From positions 1 to 43,906 of the forward strand of contig NZ_JAQUVZ010000029.1 in NCBI RefSeq assembly GCF_028693135.1: 43,906 bases of DNA, in the 5' to 3' direction. The DNA is from Methanosarcina sp. Lineage in GTDB: Archaea; Halobacteriota; Methanosarcinia; Methanosarcinales; Methanosarcinaceae. Shown here piece by piece: positions 1 through 8,645 of the stretch (position 1 is the first letter of the stretch; each line of letters starts with the position of its first letter). Made by a program: the position numbers and the translations under genes. A model generated the notes under the pieces. The model ran no database searches. It was not told the DNA's origin and worked only from the letters and a program-made list of their open reading frames with translations.

Positions 1-35
1 AAGATAAGCCTGTCCACGTTCCTTACTGTACTGAA

Positions 36-382
36 GTGTGCGAGCCTTCGGGAACTCTGGATCGCTGCCAATTTCACCCTATACTACTTTAACTCTATTC
101 TAAACTTGTTTTTTTGAAATGTTTTTTGATATTACTGTTGTTTTTGATATTGATTTTTTGAAATGTTTTTTTGATATTGATTTTTTGAAATGTTTTTTTG
201 AAATGTTTTTCCTATATTGTTTTTTGATATCTTGTTACGTTATCTGCTTGAGCGAGCGAAGCGAGTGAAACGGACTTCGTGCTCCCGACGCGAAACTCGG
301 GTGTGCGAGCCTTCGGGAACTCTGGATCGCTGCCAATTTCACCCTATACTACTTTAACTCTATTCTAAAATTGTTTTTTTGA
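36..382. repeat. Direct repeat pair with T-rich simple sequence
   Basis: A segment beginning GTGTGCGAGCCTTCGGGAAC at 36 recurs at 301 with an offset of 265 bases. The two copies match for roughly 80 bases with one visible substitution. Between and after the copies lie degenerate runs built from TTTTTTGATATTG and TTTTTTGAAATG units (about 105-240 and 370-430). A short GC-rich patch of GAGCGAGCGAAGCGAG type at 250-300 precedes the second copy. No credible gene is present. This looks like a dispersed intergenic repeat typical of large Methanosarcina genomes; that assignment is inference. Confidence 0.75.
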
Positions 383-430
383 TACTGATTTTTTGAAATG
401 TTTTTATGATGCTGATTTTTTTATATTACT

Positions 431-1125
431 GTTGTTTTTCCTTCTTTGAATCCTGCTATTCTTCTCGATCTTGTTACTTTGTCTATTTTCTTGTCTATCT
501 TGTCTGCCGTTGTTTTTTTACACACACTACTTATATTTGTTTAATCATTTTATTCTTTTGAAACCATTTTCTAAGTTTTATTATTCTTACCTTTTTTTCA
601 TCCCGTTGTTTTTGTTATTTGATTTTTTATGTACCGGCGCCTTTTTAGCTCTGCTTTTCTATAAAATCAGGTTCAACTCTTTTGATGTACTGGTATCCTA
701 TTCTGGCACTCTGTCCAAGTCCCGAAGGGCGCGTGAGACTTCATAATTAAATCCAGGGCTTACCGTAAAATGAAATTCTCCTTTAATTTCTTTTGATGGC
801 ATTTCTGTTTAGTTCTGAAATACGTTCATCCAGCCTTTAATCAGTACACTGAGAATTCTCAGATGAAGGATCTAGCTTACATAAGGCTTGAGCCATCTGG
901 AGAATTTTATACCTTTTTCTGTGTAAGCTTCTTCTATAAAATTTCCCAGTCCCATCCATGTTCTGCAGTATAAAAGAACACAAAGACAAGTGCTCTTAGA
1001 GGAATATAATGCCTTAAAATAGACTGAGGTGTTCAGTGCAGGTTAAGATATTAAGGGTGAACTGGATAAGGCGTCCCGAAAAATACTCAAAAATCTTGAA
1101 GTTAATGCTCAGGATAACGCCTAAA
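431..1125. other. Intergenic region, possibly with a decayed gene tail
   Basis: No intact gene is visible. One plus-strand frame from about 964 to 1124 reads as plausible protein with two in-frame stops (after EEYNALK and before DIKGELDKASRK) and ends at a TAA at 1122-1124. The residue mix, rich in K, E, L, N and D, resembles coding sequence, so this may be the tail of a dead gene. The family is not recognisable. The 91-codon frame at 471-746 is a product of the T-rich sequence and is not called. Confidence 0.3.
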
Positions 1126-1258
1126 TTGCACATTTCGAACCCTGGCACTCTTGTGCCACTATGCTATACTAAAAAATCATTTTGTTAATATAAAGTCAAT
1201 AAAATGTCCAATAGTCATACATTATTGTCCGATATTGGCAGGGGTTCGAAATGTGCAT
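1126..1258. repeat. 133-bp inverted-repeat element (MITE-like)
   Basis: The left end TTGCACATTTCGAACCCTGG and the right end, read on the opposite strand as ATGCACATTTCGAACCCCTG, form terminal inverted repeats of about 20 bases with one or two differences. They surround about 90 bases of A+T-rich sequence with no ORF. TAAA flanks both sides and could be a target duplication. The structure fits a miniature inverted-repeat element. No parent transposase is visible here. Confidence 0.5.
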
Positions 1259-1335
1259 TAAATAAAATGTTTTGGCAGAAATATCCAAATTTGAATTTTT
1301 AAAAAGATAACAGTTAGTAAAATGAAAAAAAGGAA

Positions 1336-1689
1336 TCAGGCAGAAGAAAGTGCCACAATGGCTTCTGCCAGATCTCCGTTTGAGTTCTTCAGGGCTTTCC
1401 CAGCTTCTTCTTCGGAGACGCCGGTCTGCTCCATTACGAGTTTGATGTCTTCGGCAGGGATTTCCAGAGATTTTGGGACTTCCTTTGCATCGCCTACAAT
1501 CTGATATGTATCCGAACCCTGGACTGTCATTATAGTGACATTTGCGTTCTCAATAATTATGTTCGAGTCCGCAGTCTTTATAATTACCTCTTCAATGTCC
1601 TTAAGCTCCTTAACATTAATCCCCATCTGCTTCATCATCTGTTTCATTTTGGCCGGGTTTGTCCCCCGGCCTCCCATTCCTGGAATCAT
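1336..1689 (-). CDS. nac: Nascent polypeptide-associated complex protein
   Basis: This 117-residue protein matches the archaeal NAC (alpha-NAC-type) family. Archaeal NAC forms a homodimer that binds ribosomes near the exit tunnel and shields emerging chains. The N-terminus (MIPGMGGRGTNP, then KMKQMMKQMG) is the usual archaeal start. The NAC beta-barrel dimerisation region spans about residues 25-72 (VIIKTADSNIIIENANVTIM). A UBA domain follows at about 78-116 (DIKLVMEQTGVSEEEAGKAL). Length is normal for the family. A GGGGATC Shine-Dalgarno lies directly before the ATG. The gene sits 85 bases downstream of the A-type Fe-S protein on the same strand and may share its transcript. Confidence 0.95.
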   Translation of the reverse strand: MIPGMGGRGTNPAKMKQMMKQMGINVKELKDIEEVIIKTADSNIIIENANVTIMTVQGSDTYQIVGDAKEVPKSLEIPAEDIKLVMEQTGVSEEEAGKALKNSNGDLAEAIVALSSA

Positions 1690-1774
1690 AGATCCCCTTC
1701 TCCTTTTTTTTCACTTTTTATTTGCTTCTTCAGGTTCGGGTATTTTTCATGTCCCTGCACGGTTTTGCTTTTAT

Positions 1775-2095
1775 TTAATGGCAGCTGCCACAGGTACCGC
1801 ATCCGCCACCGGCACCGAGGTTGCGGATAAGGAAGCCTTTTCCGTTTTCATCTTCAACGTAATCAATGCTGCCGTCAGTGAAGCTTTTCTCAATGTCTTT
1901 TGCCATTACCAGCTTAATTCCGTTGCTTTCTATCGTCACATCATCTTCCTTCACTTCCTCATCGAGGGCGAGTCCGTACTGGACTCCACTGCAGGCTACT
2001 CCAGCAACAAAGATCCTGAGTGCAAGTTCCGGTTTCCCTTCCTGTTCCAGCAGTGTTTTCAGCTCTACAGCAGCTTTTTCTGTTACTTCAATCAT
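1775..2095 (-). CDS. A-type iron-sulfur cluster carrier (IscA/HesB family)
   Basis: The 106-residue protein has the HesB/IscA fold. A-type proteins bind Fe-S clusters or iron and pass them to apo-proteins in the cytosol. The three family cysteines are present: Cys35 in VAGVACSGVQYG, and a C-terminal cluster at Cys99, Cys102 and Cys105 in GGGCGTCGSCH. The tail has CxxCxxC spacing, slightly different from the bacterial CxC, so one cysteine is extra. The mobile N-terminal start MIEVTEKAAVELK is standard. Which apo-proteins it serves cannot be read from the sequence. Confidence 0.93.
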   Translation of the reverse strand: MIEVTEKAAVELKTLLEQEGKPELALRIFVAGVACSGVQYGLALDEEVKEDDVTIESNGIKLVMAKDIEKSFTDGSIDYVEDENGKGFLIRNLGAGGGCGTCGSCH

Positions 2096-2386
2096 TTATA
2101 TATACCTCTTTTATTTTTGATAAGTTTAAAACACTGAAGACCTTAATCTTCTATATAAAGCCATCCGTTACAGCTTACTAGATAACTCCTCAGCGTTATA
2201 TAATCTTGCATCTAATACATATAACGCTTATGCGAGATGGCATCTCTTTTTCCTGAAAAAGTTTTATCAAAGAAGTCTTCAAAGGCAGATTGTGGATTTC
2301 TTTTCTTAGAAAACCACTTTCTCCCAATATGTAAATATATTTTCTATCTTATATATTTTTCTTTCAATAATTTTTCCAGATTTCTC

Positions 2387-3532
2387 TTAAAGGAATTCTG
2401 CATCTTCATCTATAGGCTCTTCAAGTACACTGGCATTATAAGCATTGATCTCAAGAGAATTTCGTTTACCCTTTACTTCCCATACAGGAATATATACAAG
2501 GTCCATGTCGAGTTCTATTTCATCGGCTTTTGGGCTGATACTCTTCTGTTCGTAGATAATTGCCTGCCCTTCCAGATTGTTAAAGCGCATTTCGCGTGTA
2601 TTTTCCTGTATTATTATATTAAGAAGGATCTTCTCTGCCTGTTTTTTATCTACATTCGGCCGCTTTACCTCATATTGCACTGCCGGAATCCTGGTAGGCG
2701 TTCCAAAACCTTCTATCTCAATATTTTCTTTTGACTTGTTAAGAGCATTAAGATAGCCTTCTCCCTCTCCTGTAATGCTCATAACTTTTGACCTGAACCG
2801 TTTTTCTGCCTCAACATTGTAAGAATACTTCCAGAAAGGTACGAATTTCAAAATCACGTCTTTAGGGCTGCTGAGATAAGGTTTTGCAATGATAATTGCT
2901 TGATCTTTAGATATCTTGGGTTCTACAGATTGTATGTTCAGCATATCATATGGCTCAATTCTGGAAACCTCATCGTTTTCAAGCCTTTTTAAAGGTTTTC
3001 TTTCCTCAACTGGCTTTCGCAGGGTTCTGGGTTCAAAAGAGATATTTTCTGTTTCTCTAGGCATATCTTGAAGTGGTACAAGTCTCTCATCGGAGTAAAA
3101 CTCCTTTTTGAAGTATTCCTCCTCCCAGTTTTCTCCAGGGAGTTCAGGGGGAGTTTCTACCTGGGTCTGAGATTCCTTTAAAGGTATTTCAGATTCAGTC
3201 TGATAAGCGCTCGATTTTCTTTCCATATTTGCCAGAACCGCTCTTCCGATCTGGAGAGCCAGTTCATCTCTGTCCCATATGTATATTCCGAGTTCAGCTG
3301 CATAGTCATTCAGTTTTCCCGAAATTTTCTGAGTCGTCACATAGATACCGGTACAAGCTTCCATTTTTTCGGAAAAAGATTTTATCTCCTCATAGTCTGG
3401 TTTCAGGGCGCACATGACATAAGCTTGATGCCCATTTTTCTCTACACGGATATCAGACTGGCTGGATATTATAACATTGTATCCGGATGATTTGAAGATG
3501 TCAACAAGGATTTCTAAAAGGTTTTGATTCAT
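2387..3532 (-). CDS. Protein with a degenerate Mrr-like nuclease fold and a duplicated C-terminal domain
   Basis: The 381-residue protein is not characterised. Residues about 1-105 follow the pattern of Mrr-type restriction-endonuclease-like domains: IRVEKNGHQAYVMCAL, then GIYVTTQKISG and the closing ELGIYIWDRDEL. The catalytic (E/Q)xK is replaced by MCA, so nuclease activity is unlikely. Residues about 120-200 are charged, E/P-rich and probably disordered. The rest looks like two related units, one with KFVPFWKYSYNVE and one with LVYIPVWEVKGKRN, each preceded by a KxQAxxI helix. ATG at 3532 is chosen over GTG at 3541 because GTGAG lies just before it. Function is unknown; DNA binding without cleavage is a guess. 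Confidence 0.75.
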   Translation of the reverse strand: MNQNLLEILVDIFKSSGYNVIISSQSDIRVEKNGHQAYVMCALKPDYEEIKSFSEKMEACTGIYVTTQKISGKLNDYAAELGIYIWDRDELALQIGRAVLANMERKSSAYQTESEIPLKESQTQVETPPELPGENWEEEYFKKEFYSDERLVPLQDMPRETENISFEPRTLRKPVEERKPLKRLENDEVSRIEPYDMLNIQSVEPKISKDQAIIIAKPYLSSPKDVILKFVPFWKYSYNVEAEKRFRSKVMSITGEGEGYLNALNKSKENIEIEGFGTPTRIPAVQYEVKRPNVDKKQAEKILLNIIIQENTREMRFNNLEGQAIIYEQKSISPKADEIELDMDLVYIPVWEVKGKRNSLEINAYNASVLEEPIDEDAEFL

Positions 3533-3629
3533 GATTCTCACTTTCTTATGTCCTGTACAACTAAAATAGTTTATGTTTACAATTAAAATATAATTATCTT
3601 AAATCTTATTATACTGTATATTTCTTTCT

Positions 3630-5672
3630 ATGTTTAAACCCCTCCTTTCAGACATACAACTATATAAGAAATCAAACCCTAGTCATGTATGTATGAGTGG
3701 GATCAGGCTTGGAGCAGATTCATTTTCTACTTATGAAGAAGGTATAAGCAAAGAATGGATTATAGGGAACGGGCTCGGAGGATATGCCTCCTCTACAGTT
3801 ATAGGGGCCGGAACAAGGACCTATCATGGCCTACTCGTAGCAGCTCCAGAGAATTCACCAGGGAGGGTCTTGTTACTTTCTTCCCTTGATGAGGAAATTT
3901 CTGTCAATGAAGAAGTCTATCGACTTGCGACCCATAAATATCCAGGAATTGTTTCTCCAACGGGCTTCAATTACCTTTCCAAATTCATTCTTGCCCCTTT
4001 CCCCCTCTGGGTTTACCAGCCCGACGTTTTTACCGTGAAAAAAAAGGTCTTTATGGTTCATAATAATAATACTACCTGTATTATTTATGATATCAAATCC
4101 AGAAAAGAGGGAGCGTTGCTAAGAATTTTCCCTATGGTAAACTCAAGAGATTTCCATTCTACTACTCGCTCAGGATACCTTTCTTTTTATCAGGAAGCTG
4201 ATTCTACAAGATTAAAACTGGAAAGTTCCAATGGTTTTTCTTTCTCGCTTTTGTCCAATCTCCAGTACCATCGTGATCCGACGTGGTACTACAATTTTGA
4301 GCATGATGCTGAAAAGGAACGCGGACTAGCCTTTCAGGAAGACAACTTTAACCCCGGGTATTTCGAAAGCAAACTCAAACTGGGAACTTCCCATTTTTTT
4401 ATTGTTGCTTCAACCGAAGATATTTCTTCTCTGACTCTTGAGCAAGTTGAGGAACTCTATACAAGGGAGGTATATCGACAGAATCTTCTTGCTTTTAATT
4501 CCAGGCTTACCGAACCTTTTGCTCTTAAGCTTCTCAGGGCAACTGATTCTTTTATTGTGAAGAATCCCGCTACAGGCAAGAAGTCGGTGATTGCTGGATA
4601 TCACTGGTTTGCTGACTGGGGACGGGACACTATGATTTCTCTACCGGGTCTTCTTTTAGTTTCCCACCGATTCGATGAAGCCAGGTCTACTCTCAAAAAC
4701 TTTGCAAGGCACTGCCGGAGAGGATTGATCCCTAACAATTTCCCGTCTTTCGGAGGAGAGCCAGCCTATAATACAGTGGATGCTTCTCTCTGGTTTATTC
4801 ATGCCCTTGGCCGATATTTCGCATACACAAAAGATTTACTATTTCTCTCTTCTGTTTGGGATACTGTGGAAAGTATCATAGATAATTACAGTAAGGGCAC
4901 AGACTTTGGAATCGGCATGGACTCTGATTATCTTATTCGGCAGGGCCCTCAACTGACCTGGATGGATGCTAAAATAGAGGGTAAGCCGGTCACTCCAAGA
5001 GCAGGTAAAGCCTGTGAGATCAATGCCCTCTGGTATAATGCTCTAAAAACTGCTTCCAGATTCGGAAGCCTTCTTGGCAAAGAAACTGCTTCATATGAAA
5101 CTCTTGCAGCCGGGGTGGCCTCTAACTTTGAAGACGTTTTCTGGAATCCGGAGACTAACTGCCTCTATGATATCGTTTCTGAAGATGAGGCGGGAAATCA
5201 GATTAAAGATCCGTCGATCCGCCCTAACCAGATTTTTGCAGTAGCGCTCCCCTACACAATGCTGTCCTCTGAGAAAGAAAAGGCTATTGTGGACAGTGTG
5301 GAAAAGGATCTGCTCACACCTTTCGGGCTCAGGACACTTTCAATGGATAATCCTTCTTATATAGGGCGTTATCAGGGAGGGCCTGAACTAAGGGACCTGG
5401 CCTACCACAACGGAACCGTTTGGCCCTGGCTTCTTGGACCATATGTCAAAGCCTACAGGAAAGTACACAACTACTCAAAAGAGAGCCTTGAGGATATGCG
5501 TTCCCTTCTCAGAGGCTTTGATATGCATCTTGAAACGGCAGGTATAGGCACCATTTCCGAGGTATTCGATGGGGATTTCCCTTATTCCCCCGGGGGCTGC
5601 ATTGCCCAGGCCTGGAGTGTTGCAGAAATTTTAAGGGCTTATGTTGAAGATGTTCTTGGGATCAAACCGTGA
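3630..5672 (+). CDS. Glycogen-debranching enzyme (amylo-alpha-1,6-glucosidase, GH133)
   Basis: This 680-residue protein belongs to the archaeal/bacterial amylo-alpha-1,6-glucosidase family, which removes alpha-1,6 branch stubs during glycogen breakdown in the cytosol. The N-terminal glucan-binding domain begins with the signature EWIIGNGLGGYASSTVIG. The (alpha/alpha)6 catalytic half carries the family blocks HWFADWGRDTMISLPG, NTVDASLWFIHALG, TWMDAKIEGKPVTPRAGK, RPNQIFAVALPY and YHNGTVWPWLLGPY, whose Asp/Glu residues form the active site. Length is normal. Neither the ATG at 3630 nor the one at 3693 (MSGIRLG) has a clear Shine-Dalgarno; 3693 would give an N-terminus closer to most relatives. 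Methanosarcina stores glycogen, which fits. Confidence 0.93.
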   Translation: MFKPLLSDIQLYKKSNPSHVCMSGIRLGADSFSTYEEGISKEWIIGNGLGGYASSTVIGAGTRTYHGLLVAAPENSPGRVLLLSSLDEEISVNEEVYRLATHKYPGIVSPTGFNYLSKFILAPFPLWVYQPDVFTVKKKVFMVHNNNTTCIIYDIKSRKEGALLRIFPMVNSRDFHSTTRSGYLSFYQEADSTRLKLESSNGFSFSLLSNLQYHRDPTWYYNFEHDAEKERGLAFQEDNFNPGYFESKLKLGTSHFFIVASTEDISSLTLEQVEELYTREVYRQNLLAFNSRLTEPFALKLLRATDSFIVKNPATGKKSVIAGYHWFADWGRDTMISLPGLLLVSHRFDEARSTLKNFARHCRRGLIPNNFPSFGGEPAYNTVDASLWFIHALGRYFAYTKDLLFLSSVWDTVESIIDNYSKGTDFGIGMDSDYLIRQGPQLTWMDAKIEGKPVTPRAGKACEINALWYNALKTASRFGSLLGKETASYETLAAGVASNFEDVFWNPETNCLYDIVSEDEAGNQIKDPSIRPNQIFAVALPYTMLSSEKEKAIVDSVEKDLLTPFGLRTLSMDNPSYIGRYQGGPELRDLAYHNGTVWPWLLGPYVKAYRKVHNYSKESLEDMRSLLRGFDMHLETAGIGTISEVFDGDFPYSPGGCIAQAWSVAEILRAYVEDVLGIKP

Positions 5673-5740
5673 GAACAGAACTTTGTTTTCAGAGGTTCTT
5701 TTTTAAAAAAGGAAATATTTTGTCCCTTTAAGGGACATAA
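5672..5740. terminator. Convergent terminator region
   Basis: The debranching enzyme and the subtilase converge here. Just after the plus-strand stop, AGAAC and GTTCT flank an A/T-rich loop and are followed by TTTTTT. At 5722-5736 the palindrome GTCCCTTTAAGGGAC forms a 6-bp stem that could serve either strand. Both are inferred from sequence symmetry only. Confidence 0.45.
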
Positions 5741-5779
5741 ATTTTAACTTACTTTCTTTTCAGGCTCATTTTTTTGAAA

Positions 5780-7543
5780 TTAAGAAGAAGTATATGTTCC
5801 CGTATCAGATAGTTCTTTTTCGTTCCATGGGATCGTGTAATTCACATCGTTGACTGTGAAAGTGAAAGTCAGTGTGCCGCTTTTGTATTTTACCTCATCT
5901 GAATATACTGTCACAGTTCCCTCGTTGTTTGTAGTGGCAGAATCTATATCAGAGGTTGCCCCGCTCCACTTGCCTGAGACGATGGCTCCCTCAACAGGGC
6001 CATTACTACTCAGTATGGTCACGACTGCTTTCGCAGAAACAAAAATATTTTTCCCGGCTACTCTCTTACTAGTTGTTACCTTCACGCTATCGATATGAAT
6101 TAGGTTTTCTACATTCTCTTCAGATGTGGTGAAACTGTAGTATTGTGCATCGTTGTTGTCAACTGCAGTATTTCCTGCGGCATCTGAAGACAGGACTTCG
6201 TAATAATAGATGGTCGCGGGATCAAGTCCGGTAAGTTCGACAGTATGGGATGTGACCTGCGTCGGGTTTGATTCCTCTTCAAAGTAACTTGTGTCCGTGC
6301 TGTACCTGACTGTACTGTTGCTGGCTTCATCTGTAGTCCAGGTAATTGTAGCTGAATAAGCGGCAGCCTCTGCATCTACGTTTGATATTTCCGGATCTGT
6401 TTCATCGGGCTCTGAAACGATTGCAGCAGCTTCTGCATTTACCAGGCCGAAGCCATACAAGGTGTCTCTTCCTGAAGTGCCAAGGTCTGTAGTCGTTTGT
6501 GCAAGCTTCCCTCTTACATTCTCATTGGTAAAAGTTGGGTTTGCATACAGAACTAAAGCTGCGGTTCCTGCAACATGTGGGCAGGCCATTGAGGTTCCGC
6601 TTGCTGAGGCGTAGCCTCCCAGATAGGTTGAGAAGATATTTACACCGGGCGCTGCAAGCTCAACGGCCGGACCTGTGCTCGAGAATGAAGCCCTTACATC
6701 ATTGCTATCGGTTGCTGCAACTGCTATTACTGAACTGTATGCTCCTGGATAGTCTACAGAATCTCCTGTTCCCCTTCTGTTCCCATCATTTCCGGCAGCG
6801 GCAACCAGTAGGATTCCATGAGTATAGTAGGCTTCAGTACATACCGAATTAAGCGATTCCAATCCACTGTCTGAGCCCAGACTCATTGAAATTATCTGGA
6901 TATCGTTTAAATCGTCCCCATCATCTCCATGAGTAGCTATTGCCCAGTCGATCGCTGCTATCAGGTCACTGGAATCACCGCTTCCTGTACTATCGAGTAT
7001 TTTGAGTGCATATAAATTTGCTTCTGGGGCCACTCCGATAACTCCTGTATCATCATCTACTGCAGCGATGATGCCTGCACAGTGGGTTCCGTGCCCATTA
7101 TCATCCATAGGGTCAGCGTCGTTATTTACGAAATCGTATCCGCCTTTGTAATTTTCATTAAGGTCTAGATGAGTATGATCAATTCCGGTGTCTATGATAG
7201 CAACATTGACCCCCGTACCTTTGTTGTCACTTGCGTGTACCTGTGGAGCCCCGATTCTTTCTATCCCCCAGGGCAAGGTTTCCCCGAGAGCCTTAACCTC
7301 AAAGTCCGGCTCAATGTATGCGATGTTCTTGTTCTTTTTCAGATTTTCAATCGCCTGTTCCGGAAGATCAGCAGCTACGGCAGGGATGTACTTGTAGCTG
7401 TGTGTTACTTTTCCATAAGGCTGAACCATCTCTGGATGAGCTTTGTCCTTGAAGCCTATGATTACCGGTACTGCTCCAGCGGTGGTGACCATTAAACCGC
7501 TAACAAAAATTAACGCAATAAAAAATATTGTCCATTTTCCCAT
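5780..7543 (-). CDS. Secreted subtilisin-like serine protease (S8) with fibronectin type III domain
   Basis: The 587-residue protein is an exported subtilase. A signal peptide covers about 1-24 (hydrophobic TIFFIALIFVSGLMVTT, then AGA). An I9-type propeptide follows at about 25-82, ending in NIAYIEPDFEV. The catalytic domain spans about 90-375 with Asp118 (AIIDTGIDH), His151 (NGHGTHCAG), oxyanion Asn252 (AAAGNDG) and Ser318 (GTSMACPHVAGTAAL). A fibronectin type III domain lies at about 384-474 (ATITWTTDEASNSTVRYST). The last 105 residues look Ig-like. There is no sorting motif or C-terminal membrane helix, so release or glycan binding is likely. A box A 24 bases before the ATG and no Shine-Dalgarno suggest a leaderless mRNA. 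Confidence 0.95.
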   Translation of the reverse strand: MGKWTIFFIALIFVSGLMVTTAGAVPVIIGFKDKAHPEMVQPYGKVTHSYKYIPAVAADLPEQAIENLKKNKNIAYIEPDFEVKALGETLPWGIERIGAPQVHASDNKGTGVNVAIIDTGIDHTHLDLNENYKGGYDFVNNDADPMDDNGHGTHCAGIIAAVDDDTGVIGVAPEANLYALKILDSTGSGDSSDLIAAIDWAIATHGDDGDDLNDIQIISMSLGSDSGLESLNSVCTEAYYTHGILLVAAAGNDGNRRGTGDSVDYPGAYSSVIAVAATDSNDVRASFSSTGPAVELAAPGVNIFSTYLGGYASASGTSMACPHVAGTAALVLYANPTFTNENVRGKLAQTTTDLGTSGRDTLYGFGLVNAEAAAIVSEPDETDPEISNVDAEAAAYSATITWTTDEASNSTVRYSTDTSYFEEESNPTQVTSHTVELTGLDPATIYYYEVLSSDAAGNTAVDNNDAQYYSFTTSEENVENLIHIDSVKVTTSKRVAGKNIFVSAKAVVTILSSNGPVEGAIVSGKWSGATSDIDSATTNNEGTVTVYSDEVKYKSGTLTFTFTVNDVNYTIPWNEKELSDTGTYTSS

Positions 7544-7566
7544 AAAAATTCAATACCACATTATTT

Positions 7567-7575
7567 AATATAAAG
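7567..7575 (-). promoter_or_regulatory. Box A promoter of the subtilase gene
   Basis: Read on the minus strand this is CTTTATATT, close to the methanogen box A. Its spacing of 24-32 bases to the subtilase ATG at 7543 is the usual box A to transcription start distance. No Shine-Dalgarno is visible, so transcription and translation may begin at or near the same base. Confidence 0.55.
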
Positions 7576-8182
7576 ATTGTTACTTTGTACTACAGTTTTA
7601 ACATAATTAGTACGATTTGTATATTTAAAAGCCGATCATTTTTTTATCCTGTTAGTAAACCAGCTGCCGGTAGAAAACGTTAGTGTTTTTACCCTAAGAA
7701 TCAGGGTATTTTTCTAAGTTCTCTCCCCTTAGCGTGGTTTTCTATTAATCGGTTAATATTGCTCCATATCTCCATAAGCGATATTTCATAGCCTTTTTAC
7801 TTGCGTTTTATCTGGTTGTAACCAGCCTGCAATCCAGATTAGAACCGCCCGCTGTCCCGGAAATCTTATTTTAATATAGTTTATAGGGTGCCTCCGCCAG
7901 CTTGTCTGGCGGCTCGTCAAAAAAGAAAAAAGAAGTAGGAAAAAGAGCGATAAAACTTTAAAAGTAGTAAAATAACTTAAAATATACGTGGAAAAAAGTA
8001 TTTTCCAGGTAAAATTTAGTTATGTTCTGTTTGAAATTTTTAAGGGATTTTCAGTTATTTTGATTTATTAGTTTCTCACAGTTTTTCTCAGCCACTTTTT
8101 AACTAAAGATCAATCACTTAATGATGGATAGCTTATTCTTTTTCTTTTTCTTTTTCTTACTAAATATTTTATTAAACTTCTC
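7576..8182. other. Long intergenic region with a GC hairpin
   Basis: No gene is visible between the divergent subtilase and hisI. A perfect 7-bp hairpin, CCGCCAG-CTTGT-CTGGCGG, lies at 7894-7912 and is followed on the plus strand by an A-rich run (AAAAAAGAAAAAAGAAG). The rest is A+T-rich, with a pyrimidine-rich tract (CTTTTTCTTTTTC type) at about 8136-8158 before the hisI promoter. The hairpin could end a transcript or be an intergenic repeat. Confidence 0.5.
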
Positions 8183-8190
8183 TTTTTATA
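8183..8190 (+). promoter_or_regulatory. Box A promoter of hisI, apparently leaderless
   Basis: TTTTTATA lies 23-30 bases before the hisI ATG at 8213. The bases directly before the ATG (CTATCCCCC) contain no Shine-Dalgarno. With normal archaeal spacing, transcription would begin at about the start codon. Confidence 0.55.
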
Positions 8191-8212
8191 CTAGTTTGGT
8201 AATCTATCCCCC

Positions 8213-8575
8213 ATGATTGACTTTGATACCCTTAAATATGAAAACGGCCTGATCCTTGCAGTAGTTCAGGACCAGGTTAGCAGGGAGGTTCTTATGTGCG
8301 CCTATATGAATAGGGAAGCTCTTGAAAAGACCGTGGAAACAAACATTGCTCATTTCTGGAGTCGTAGCCGGAAGCAGCTCTGGAAAAAAGGGGAAACTTC
8401 GGGAAATTTGCAAAAAGTAAAGGAAATCAGGATTGACTGCGATATGGATTCCATTCTCCTGCTGGTGGAACAGATTGGAGGAGCCTGTCATATGGGTTAC
8501 AGATCATGTTTCTACCGAAATCTCGAAGGAGAGGTTATAGGAGAAAAGGTCTTTGAGCCCGAGGATGTTTACTGA
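8213..8575 (+). CDS. hisI: Phosphoribosyl-AMP cyclohydrolase
   Basis: HisI opens the adenine ring of phosphoribosyl-AMP, the third step of histidine synthesis, in the cytosol. The 120-residue protein is a stand-alone cyclohydrolase without a fused HisE domain. Family blocks are complete: [29 protein letters not shown], then [22 protein letters not shown] and GYRSCFY. These supply the Asp and Cys ligands for magnesium and zinc (Cys and two Asp in DCDMD, Cys in GGACH, Cys in RSCF). It is not next to other his genes in this window, so it is transcribed alone. Its last codons are part of a 34-bp tandem repeat that extends past the stop. Confidence 0.96.
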   Translation: MIDFDTLKYENGLILAVVQDQVSREVLMCAYMNREALEKTVETNIAHFWSRSRKQLWKKGETSGNLQKVKEIRIDCDMDSILLLVEQIGGACHMGYRSCFYRNLEGEVIGEKVFEPEDVY

Positions 8576-8645
8576 ACTTCAATCCTATTGCCTCAATTAT
8601 GTTTACTGAACTTCAATCCTATTACCTCAATTATGTTTACTGAAC
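8565..8645 (+). repeat. 34-bp tandem repeat starting inside the hisI 3' end
   Basis: The unit begins ATGTTTACTGAACTTCAATC. Copies start at 8565, 8599 and 8633, the third only 13 bases long. Copies one and two differ by one base (CTATTGCC versus CTATTACC). The first copy contains the last hisI codons and the stop, so the gene's end has been duplicated downstream. Confidence 0.9.

Noticed and set aside
471-746. 91-codon plus-strand frame
   Set aside because: It is a by-product of T-rich sequence (Phe/Leu runs) with no ribosome site and no domain.
1126-1258. tRNA gene suggested by TTCGAACCC at both ends
   Set aside because: The two copies are inverted repeats and no acceptor, D or anticodon arms can be folded around them.
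2237-2734. 165-codon plus-strand frame opposite the Mrr-like gene
   Set aside because: It lies mainly antisense to a better supported gene and has aromatic-rich, shadow-like composition without a ribosome site.
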